From positions 112,708 to 176,707 of the forward strand of contig HF995233.1 of the NCBI GenBank assembly GCA_000432915.1: a DNA stretch of 64,000 bases, written 5' to 3'. Shown here piece by piece: positions 61,964 to 64,000 of the stretch. A model generated the notes under the pieces. That model was not told the origin of the DNA, did no database searches, and worked only from the letters and a program-made list of their open reading frames with translations. How positions within the stretch are numbered: position 1 is the stretch's first letter; each line of letters starts with the position of its first letter. The translations under genes and the position numbers were made by a program. Source of the DNA: Firmicutes bacterium CAG:194 (lineage in GTDB: Bacteria > Bacillota > Clostridia > Lachnospirales > Lachnospiraceae).

Positions 61964-62464
61964 TTATTTCCTGTCACTGTGAATAAAAGCTGCTCTCCTG
62001 TCATACATAAGCTGTCCAATAATCCCGTTACAAAGCCCTGTTACCATACCCATGAGCAACAGATACGGCAGATAATACCATATGGCTGTTCCAAGGAGCA
62101 CAAGTGCCACCAGAAACTGCCCTATATTATGAGAAATACCACCCAGCACACTGACCGGTCTGATGGAAAGATGCCTCTTCTTTGTCAGCCACATGACAAA
62201 AAAGCTGACCGTAGCGCCTGCCAGACTGTATAAAATGCTGAACAGATTACCAAACAAAAATCCGGAAAGCAGAATGCGGAGTATATTGACGCAGACCGCC
62301 TCTTTTGCCCCCATCAGGTAAAGCAGCAGCACGATCACCATATTTGGCAGTCCCAGTTTTGCGCCCGGAATTCCCACAAAAACAGGCAGGATGCTCTCTA
62401 TATAAGACAAAATCATGGCAAGTGCCACGCACAGTCCTAAAACCGTTATTTTCTTTGTCTGCAA
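61964..62464 (-). CDS. Gx transporter family membrane protein
   Basis: A 166-aa polytopic protein with about five hydrophobic helices (TVLGLCVALAMILSYIESI; LPNMVIVLLLYLMG; FSILYSLAGATVSFFVMWL; YYLPYLLLMGMVTGLCNG). The PGAKLGLPN and GGISHNIGQ motifs identify the Gx transporter / HepS-I-like family, related to ECF-type substrate-binding S components. The ligand is unknown. It is paired with the NusG-domain-II protein 26 nt upstream, a combination common in clostridia, often linked to flavin or quinone metabolism genes. Confidence 0.85.
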   Translation of the reverse strand: MQTKKITVLGLCVALAMILSYIESILPVFVGIPGAKLGLPNMVIVLLLYLMGAKEAVCVNILRILLSGFLFGNLFSILYSLAGATVSFFVMWLTKKRHLSIRPVSVLGGISHNIGQFLVALVLLGTAIWYYLPYLLLMGMVTGLCNGIIGQLMYDRRAAFIHSDRK

Positions 62465-62490
62465 TCTGTTTTCTCTCCTTATCGGATCAT

Positions 62491-62871
62491 TTAATTTACA
62501 ACTGCATCCATCTGTTTTTCCCCGGATCCTGTTATCTGTATGATAAACTTATGCGGCAGACAGATGATACTCTGTCCGTTTTGCGAAATTGCCATGGAAT
62601 GGACACAGACCTGATTTTTGCAGTCGGAAGCCGTTACACCTGCCTTTCCGTCTTTGATTGTCAGCTCGTTATATCCATACTCTGTTTCTATCCGGATCAC
62701 CTGTTCCCGTTTGAGGCTGTACGTGCCATAACTTTTTCCATCCACAGTCACCACGACCTGCACCGCTCCATCCGTGCTAAGTGCCTTTTGTGCAGCGATC
62801 AGCAGCCCTGCCAGCAGCAGGACAAAAATACAGATTGTCATTGTCGGATGCTTTTTTATTATTTGTTTCAT
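62491..62871 (-). CDS. NusG domain II-containing membrane protein
   Basis: A 126-aa protein with an N-terminal anchor (TICIFVLLLAGLLIAA) and an extracellular NusG-domain-II beta barrel: VVTVDGKSYGTYSL, IKDGKAGVTASDCKNQVCVHSMAISQNGQSIICLPHK (in parts). Two Cys residues in DCKNQVC and one in IICLPHK are family hallmarks. The role is unknown; it probably acts with the Gx transporter. Confidence 0.87.
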   Translation of the reverse strand: MKQIIKKHPTMTICIFVLLLAGLLIAAQKALSTDGAVQVVVTVDGKSYGTYSLKREQVIRIETEYGYNELTIKDGKAGVTASDCKNQVCVHSMAISQNGQSIICLPHKFIIQITGSGEKQMDAVVN

Positions 62872-62947
62872 ACTTGTTTATAGTACCATGTTCCCATGCA
62901 TTTGGCAATGATTACAGCATATTTTATCGAGCATATGTTCGGTTTTT

Positions 62948-62988
62948 TCCAAAAACAAAAGGCAGGTTCCAGTCAAATGGTTCCTGCC
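62948..62988 (-). terminator. Terminator of leuCD
   Basis: On the minus strand GGCAGG-AA-CCA, loop, TGG-AA-CCTGCC is followed by TTTTGTTTTTGG. It lies beyond the family B element, so that element is in the leuCD 3' untranslated region. Confidence 0.7.
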
Positions 62989-63020
62989 CTTCTTTCCCTG
63001 ATATTGATTTTCATTATACA

Positions 63021-63226
63021 ATATTATGATGTCAGGGGGAAAAGCCCCGACTTTGATGCCTACGAATTGTTTCGTGCTACGCACTCCCACAATTCTACCC
63101 ATATTCGCATATCGTGGGATTATCATCCCACTTTTATGCGAATATCGGGACGGGTCCCAAGGTCTTTCACCCACCTATGAGCAAGCTCAAGTGGGTTTAG
63201 ACCTTTTGACCCTAGCATCATATTAT
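63021..63226 (-). repeat. Family B 3'-end element, copy 2 (long form)
   Basis: A 206-nt element that on the minus strand starts at the leuD stop codon (TAATATGATG). Outer stem ATGATG/CATCAT, block GGGTCAAAAGGTCTAAA and closing block GGCATCAAAGTCGGGGC match copy 1 (20002-20081). Between them is a ~135-nt insert with several hairpins: CCCAC/GTGGG with TGAGC/GCTCA, GGGAC/GTCCC, ATATTCGCAT/ATGCGAATAT enclosing GTGGGAT/ATCCCAC, and GAATTGT/ACAATTC. The 351-nt gap between leuD and the NusG-II gene holds this and the terminator. Confidence 0.85.
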
Positions 63227-63711
63227 TTCTGGTTGATATAATTTACAAGTCCCTGTGCAGCAATGATCTTCTGCATAAACGGAGGGAATGCCTGCCCTTT
63301 ATATTCGGTTCCTTTCGTGCGGTTATATATCATACCGGTATCAAAATTGACTTCTACCGTATCGCCTGCTTCAATATTTTTGACTGCTTCCGGGCATTCA
63401 ATGATCGGAAGTCCGATATTGATCGCATTGCGGTAGAAAATTCTGGCAAAGGTCTCCGCAATGACACAGCTGACACCAGCCGCCTTGATGGCGATCGGTG
63501 CATGCTCACGGGAAGATCCGCAGCCAAAGTTTTTATCTGCTACGATAATATCTCCTTTTTTTACTTTTTTGACAAACTCTGTATCAATATCTTCCATACA
63601 GTGTGTGGCAAGCTCTGCAGGATCTGAAGAATTCAGGTATCTTGCAGGAATGATTACGTCTGTATCTACATTATCTCCATATCTAAAGACTGTTCCGATT
63701 GCATTTTCCAT
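63223..63711 (-). CDS. leuD: 3-Isopropylmalate dehydratase small subunit
   Basis: A 162-aa swivel domain that with LeuC isomerises 2- to 3-isopropylmalate. Motifs: GDNVDTDVIIPARYL, the substrate loop FGCGSSREHAP, and FYRNAINIGLPIIEC. The length is that of the archaeal-type/clostridial LeuD. ATG 63711 follows AGGAGG at 8 nt; the open frame to 63804 overlaps leuC and is not used. Confidence 0.95.
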   Translation of the reverse strand: MENAIGTVFRYGDNVDTDVIIPARYLNSSDPAELATHCMEDIDTEFVKKVKKGDIIVADKNFGCGSSREHAPIAIKAAGVSCVIAETFARIFYRNAINIGLPIIECPEAVKNIEAGDTVEVNFDTGMIYNRTKGTEYKGQAFPPFMQKIIAAQGLVNYINQK

Positions 63712-63724
63712 TTTCATATCCTCC

Positions 63725-64000
63725 TTACAGTTTCGCCGGATCTGAAATATGTCCGGTAATTGCGCTTGCTGCTGCGACTGCAGGAGAAGCCAGATAAATT
63801 TCACTTGTTACATGACCCATACGGCCTACAAAGTTACGGTTGGTCGTGGATACACATCTTTCATTTTCTGCCAGAATACCCATATAACCGCCCAGACAAG
63901 GTCCACAGGTCGGAGTGCTGACAACGCCACCTGCTTCGATAAAGATCTTTAACAGGCCTTCTTCCATTGCCTGCAGATAGATTGCCTGTGTAGCAGGAAT
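63725..64000 (-). CDS. leuC: 3-Isopropylmalate dehydratase large subunit (C-terminal 91 residues)
   Basis: Only the C-terminus is inside the window. It shows the third cluster-cysteine motif STPTCGPCLGGYMG followed by CVSTTNRNFVGRMGH and the terminal PAVAAASAITGHI, all typical of LeuC/aconitase family enzymes carrying a [4Fe-4S] cluster. leuC precedes leuD by 13 nt. Confidence 0.95.
   Translation of the reverse strand: MPATQAIYLQAMEEGLLKIFIEAGGVVSTPTCGPCLGGYMGILAENERCVSTTNRNFVGRMGHVTSEIYLASPAVAAASAITGHISDPAKL

Overview
The window reads as ordinary chromosome of an anaerobic, spore-forming, low-GC Firmicute, most likely a Lachnospiraceae (Clostridium cluster XIVa) gut bacterium. The support is spoIVA at the Bacillus length of 492 aa, an oxygen-sensitive class III ribonucleotide reductase (nrdDG), a DUF3793-flavodoxin pair, the GGGtGRT/NifU-like pair, NADP-type glutamate dehydrogenase and AGGAGG ribosome sites. 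No prophage, integrase, transposase, plasmid gene or CRISPR array is visible. Nearly all genes lie on the minus strand; only six coding genes (3668, 14654, 15409, 21445, 35460, 55668) are on plus.

Layout. 1-6.8 kb: edge of a membrane protein, cytidylate-kinase-like protein, secreted CAP protein, a GH43 glycosidase whose start is frameshifted, a small orphan protein, the GGGtGRT/NifU-like pair and a beta-helix acyltransferase-like protein. 6.8-16.5 kb: topoisomerase III, a DUF234-type ATPase, an EAL phosphodiesterase, asd, argH (with a candidate ArgR site), a two-gene ABC transporter lacking its binding protein, and tRNA-Thr. 16.5-24.5 kb: MscS channel, glycogen branching enzyme with a coiled-coil tail, DUF1015, a 90-aa orphan, and serC-serA. 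24.5-34.5 kb: leuB-ilvD-ilvB followed by an L,D-transpeptidase, DUF815 ATPase, yajC, tgt, exonuclease III. 34.5-45 kb: M15 carboxypeptidase, aroC, eno, DUF3793-flavodoxin with an operator, nrdD-nrdG with paired NrdR boxes, WYL regulator, YjjG nucleotidase. 44.6-52.6 kb: a nucleoside and DNA maintenance run (DUF512 radical SAM, purine nucleoside phosphorylase, cytidine deaminase, amidohydrolase, MutS-like ATPase, RNase HI, a 58-aa TTG-start membrane protein), then spoIVA. 52.8-64 kb: gdhA, secreted and SH3 proteins, a LytTR regulator, an oxidoreductase, tRNA-Arg, nfo-ruvB-ruvA, two small membrane proteins, and leuD plus partial leuC.

The least explained content is intergenic. Three families of structured repeats sit just downstream of genes, always in the same orientation relative to the upstream gene. 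Family A (21744-21915, 21997-22167, 39599-39857) is a long rod-like hairpin with locus-specific outer stems, conserved internal loops and several compensatory base changes. Family B (20002-20081, 63021-63226) begins at or next to the stop codon of the preceding gene and carries a variable apical insert. Family C (16218-16306, 36584-36672, 52677-52765) is an ~89-nt block placed immediately after intrinsic terminators. These look like 3'-UTR RNA or DNA elements and are the best candidates for something undescribed. Promoter, operator and repeat calls were made by eye; no database search was possible.
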